64,000 bases of DNA from Variovorax sp. J22G73. GTDB lineage: Bacteria; Pseudomonadota; Gammaproteobacteria; Burkholderiales; Burkholderiaceae_C. Positions within the stretch are counted from its first letter, which is position 1; each line of letters starts with the position of its first letter. Where the stretch lies: NCBI RefSeq assembly GCF_030317035.1, contig NZ_JASZYK010000001.1, positions 1,240,001 to 1,304,000 on the forward strand, read 5' to 3'. The notes below the pieces were generated by a model. It saw only the letters and a list, made by a program, of their open reading frames with translations. It was not told where the DNA came from and did not search any database. Below are positions 61,747-64,000 of the stretch, one piece after another. A program made the position numbers and the translations under genes.

Positions 61747-63017
61747 GCGGCGGCGGCCTTGGTGTGTTCGGTGGCGGCCTTGTCGAGCAGGGCGGCGGCG
61801 TCGCGCTTCACGCGTGCGAGGCTGCGCTTGGGAACGCGCAGGTCCTTGAGCACGCGCTGCTCGAAAGGCTCGGCGCAGCCCAGGGCATCGGCCAGGCCGA
61901 GCGCGGCGGCGAGCGCGAGGTCGTCGAGCTCGGGGTCGGCCGCGACGAAGTCGACCAGCACGCTGGCCAGGTAGTCGTGCAGGCCGGCGGGCACGGGGTC
62001 GGGTGGCGGCAGCGCCGGCACGGGAGAGGTGAGGGACGTGGGAGATCGGGCCGGCGCGAAGTCGGGGAAGAAGCGGCGCGCATGCGCCAGCAGCGGCTCC
62101 GACTGCAGGAAGGGCCGCTGCAGCAACTGCGCGATGGTGGCGCGCGTCACGGCGCTCACGCGCTGCTGGCCGAGCATGTCGAGCGTGTCCAGTGCCAGCG
62201 GGCCTTCGAGCGCGGCGGCGAGCCAGTCCTGGGCGTCGTGCTGCAGCTCGGTCCACAGGCGCAGGGCGCGGGCGCGCACGAACACCTCGGGGTGGCTGGT
62301 GCCGCGGGTCTGCGTGTTGCGGGCGGTCGGGTCGGCGCAGATCTCCTCGGCCTGCGCCAGGTAGCTCGCCACGTTGACCTGCGTGAGTCCGGTCTCGATC
62401 TTGATGAGCGCGCTCACCGCGGGCTCCAGCGCGCCGCAGGCCACGCAGGCGCCGCGGTCGGCGAAGGCCTCGGTGTAGAGGGCGAAGCGCCGCGCGGCCT
62501 GCAGGTGGCTGGCGTCGGCGCGCGGGTCGCTCGCGGTGGCGTGCAGCAGGCGGTCGACCACGTGGTACTTGCCGCCGTCGAGCGCCCACAGCAGGTAATG
62601 CGCCAGTTCGTGGCCGAGCACGGCCTGCAGCTCGGGGCCCTGGAGCCGCTCCAGCAGCGGGCCCGAGAGCACGATGTGCGCCTCGCCCGGCACGCAGTGG
62701 ATGGCCGCGTTCATCGCGCCGTCGCCGGCCTGGTACAGCGTGATGCTTGCGGTGACCCCCAGGCGCTGCGCGGCGAGCTGCGCATGGGCGTGCAGGTCGG
62801 GATGCGCGGCTGCGTCGAGCCGATAGGAGTTGCGCAGCAGCTCGGTGCGCACCGCCGCGGCGTGCTGCTCGCGCGCCTGCGCGGAGGCGGCCCATTGCCA
62901 GACCTCGGGCTCCTGTGCCTGCAGGTGCGCGGCCAGGGCCTGCTGGTAGGGCAGCGGGGTCAGGTCTTCGAGGCGGACGGCAGGGGTGGCGTCGGTGGCA
63001 AGGGAGGTGTCGACCAT
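61743..63017 (-). CDS. Soluble M48-type metallopeptidase
   Basis: A 424-residue protein without signal or TM. Zinc motif His136-Glu137-x-x-His140 in VLGHELAHYLL, and third ligand Glu183 in YTEAFADRG (E-x-x-A-D), the M48 pattern. Usual M48 members (HtpX, Ste24) are membrane proteins; this is a cytoplasmic form. Before the motif lies AINAAIHCVPGEAHIVLSGPLLERL, which is M48-like; the rest (about 200-424) is helical and unrecognised. It overlaps the helicase gene by four bases, so the two are surely co-translated. It may process or switch the helicase (inference). Confidence 0.85.
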   Translation of the reverse strand: MVDTSLATDATPAVRLEDLTPLPYQQALAAHLQAQEPEVWQWAASAQAREQHAAAVRTELLRNSYRLDAAAHPDLHAHAQLAAQRLGVTASITLYQAGDGAMNAAIHCVPGEAHIVLSGPLLERLQGPELQAVLGHELAHYLLWALDGGKYHVVDRLLHATASDPRADASHLQAARRFALYTEAFADRGACVACGALEPAVSALIKIETGLTQVNVASYLAQAEEICADPTARNTQTRGTSHPEVFVRARALRLWTELQHDAQDWLAAALEGPLALDTLDMLGQQRVSAVTRATIAQLLQRPFLQSEPLLAHARRFFPDFAPARSPTSLTSPVPALPPPDPVPAGLHDYLASVLVDFVAADPELDDLALAAALGLADALGCAEPFEQRVLKDLRVPKRSLARVKRDAAALLDKAATEHTKAAAA

Positions 63018-63088
63018 GTCGGGAGCGCCGTTGTCGGTGGGTGGCCGACGATCCTAAACGAGCGGCCCCCGCGAGCGGGCGCACAGCC

Positions 63089-63148
63089 TGCCGAGCGCCC
63101 TGCCGAACGACTTGCCAAGTCACTCGCCAAGTCGCTCGCCAGGTGCCT
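63089..63148. repeat. Five tandem 12-base units upstream of the peptidase gene
   Basis: Units TGCCGAGCGCCC, TGCCGAACGACT, TGCCAAGTCACT, CGCCAAGTCGCT, CGCCAGGTGCCT fill most of the 136-base gap between the receptor stop and the peptidase start. They share CCAAGT with the array behind dnaE. Confidence 0.75.
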
Positions 63149-63153
63149 CGCCC

Positions 63154-64000
63154 CTACCAGCTGTAGCCCGCCGTGAAGTACACGCTGCGCCGCTCCCCGT
63201 AGTAGCAGCCGGTGGACGACAGGCAGGTCGCCACATAGGTCTTGTCGGACACGTTGGCCACGTTCAGCGCGAGCCGCACGCCCTTCAGCGCGGGCGACTG
63301 CCGGCCCAGGTCCCAGCGCACGGCGGCGTCGAACAGCGTCACGCCCGGAATGCGGAACAGGTTCGCGTTGTCGCCGTAGGTGGCGCTGGTGTGGCGCACG
63401 CCGCCGCCCACCGTGAGGCCGGCCAGCGCCTCGTTCTGGAAGGCGTACTCCAGCCAGAAGGCGGCCTGGCGCTGCGGCACGTACGCGAACCGGTTGCCGC
63501 GGATGCTGACGCCCGCCGCGTTCGGGTTGGCGCGCGTCACGCGGCTGTCGGTGTAGGCGTAGGAGGCGATGGCGTCCAGGCCCCTGAGCACCTGGCCGCG
63601 CGCCTCGAGCTCGAGGCCGCGCACGCGCACCTCGCCGGTCTGCTCGCTGAAGGCGCGGCTCAGCGGGTCGGGCGTGAGCACGTTCTGCTGCGTGAGCTCG
63701 TAGGCGGCCGCGGTCAGCAGCGCCTTGGAGCCCACCGGCTGGTACTTCACGCCGACCTCGGTCTGCCTGCCGGTGGTCGGCTGGAACACGTTGCCCTGGC
63801 GGTCGGTGCCGGCGGCGGGCTGGAACGAGGTGGAGTAGCTCACGTACGGCACCACGCCGTTGTCGAAGCTGTACATCAGCGCGGCGCGGCCGGTGAACTT
63901 GCCGTCGCGCTGGTCGGCGTTGGCCAGGCGCAGCGGCGCCATGTTCAGCGTGCGGGTGTCGGTGATGGCGCGGTCGGTGCGCCCGGCGAGCACCAGGCTC
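63154..64000 (-). CDS. TonB-dependent siderophore receptor, C-terminal part (cut by window edge)
   Basis: The last 281 residues of an outer-membrane beta-barrel; the gene continues beyond 64000. Strands typical for siderophore receptors are seen: SFDNGVVPYVSYSTSFQPAAGTDRQG, GRQTEVGVKYQPVGSKALLTAAAYELTQQNVLTPDP, GLELEARGQVLRGLDAIASYAYTDSRVTRAN and LNVANVSDKTYVATCLSSTGCYYGERRSVYFTAGYSW, with terminal aromatic Trp as barrel signal. The Cys pair in TCLSSTGCYYGERR is found in ferrichrome/hydroxamate receptors of the FhuA group (family knowledge). Plug and TonB box are outside the window. Confidence 0.93.
   Translation of the reverse strand, partial: SLVLAGRTDRAITDTRTLNMAPLRLANADQRDGKFTGRAALMYSFDNGVVPYVSYSTSFQPAAGTDRQGNVFQPTTGRQTEVGVKYQPVGSKALLTAAAYELTQQNVLTPDPLSRAFSEQTGEVRVRGLELEARGQVLRGLDAIASYAYTDSRVTRANPNAAGVSIRGNRFAYVPQRQAAFWLEYAFQNEALAGLTVGGGVRHTSATYGDNANLFRIPGVTLFDAAVRWDLGRQSPALKGVRLALNVANVSDKTYVATCLSSTGCYYGERRSVYFTAGYSW

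Noticed and set aside
61747..63123. Upstream extension of the helicase frame to a 2228-residue protein
   Set aside because: The extension is Arg/Pro-rich low-complexity sequence over the M48 gene, which has a proper zinc motif in its own frame and overlaps the helicase ATG by four bases.
1..64000. tRNA, rRNA, insertion sequence, integrase or prophage signs
   Set aside because: No cloverleaf-like gaps, transposase or integrase families, or terminal inverted repeats were recognised; all gaps are short.

Overview
The window is a high-GC, gene-dense stretch of a bacterial chromosome, almost certainly from a beta-proteobacterium of the order Burkholderiales and most likely a Comamonadaceae close to Variovorax (inference). 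The reasons are the base composition, two small secreted proteins of the DUF4148 type, a Bug-type (TctC) binding protein, a TctDE-TctBA set, the formamidase layout, the pirin-DoxX-flavodoxin block and the many LysR regulators. No tRNA, rRNA, insertion sequence, integrase, prophage or CRISPR array was seen. No gene-free gap exceeds about 215 bases. The long ORFs antisense to genes are GC-codon shadows and are left out.

Layout. 1-2386: end of a formamide/short-chain amide operon (LivF/UrtE-type ABC ATPase, formamidase FmdA, FmdB zinc ribbon). 2376-10564: a two-component pair divergent from a CzcB/CzcA/NodT-type heavy-metal RND efflux operon joined by 4-base overlaps. 10719-11069: small secreted DUF4148 protein. 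11161-16084: hydroxyacid operon on the minus strand (2-hydroxyacid dehydrogenase, RraA-type aldolase, Bug binding protein, FAD-dependent 2-hydroxyacid oxidase) with a divergent LysR gene. 16102-17397: an aspartate carbamoyltransferase with an extra helix-turn-helix-like N-terminus. 17429-19419: VOC protein, unknown 101-residue protein, small-molecule or protein methyltransferase, second DUF4148 protein. 19521-27026: probable phosphorus-scavenging region (RpiR regulator, HAD phosphatase, PhnDCE uptake with a Pho-box-like site, lipoprotein, phosphocholine-type phospholipase C). 27056-28810: trimeric autotransporter adhesin with 16-residue head repeats. 28845-31181: periplasmic GH3 beta-glucosidase.

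31279-33551: class II aldolase and HD-domain protein divergent from a Crp/Fnr regulator, with a Crp-like palindrome between. 33580-39235: SDR/HxlR pair, acetyltransferase plus DHA2 drug exporter divergent from LysR, orphan amino-acid-type binding protein. 39327-42773: TonB-domain lipoprotein, trmB-gluQ overlapping pair, renalase-like flavoprotein. 42893-46784: LysR divergent from pirin, DoxX, flavodoxin and a second pirin. 46891-51444: TctA/TctB permease with TctD/TctE two-component genes behind it but no tctC. 51459-56420: tRNA hydroxylase TrhO, DNA polymerase III alpha, small periplasmic BOF protein. 56437-63017: a translationally coupled pair of a soluble M48-type metallopeptidase and a 1769-residue SF1 helicase with DUF4011 and a restriction-endonuclease-like C-terminus. 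63154-64000: C-terminal part of a TonB-dependent siderophore receptor, cut by the window edge.

The best candidate for an under-described system is the peptidase-helicase pair. Next come the HTH-extended aspartate carbamoyltransferase with its dyad site, and the HD/aldolase/Crp module.
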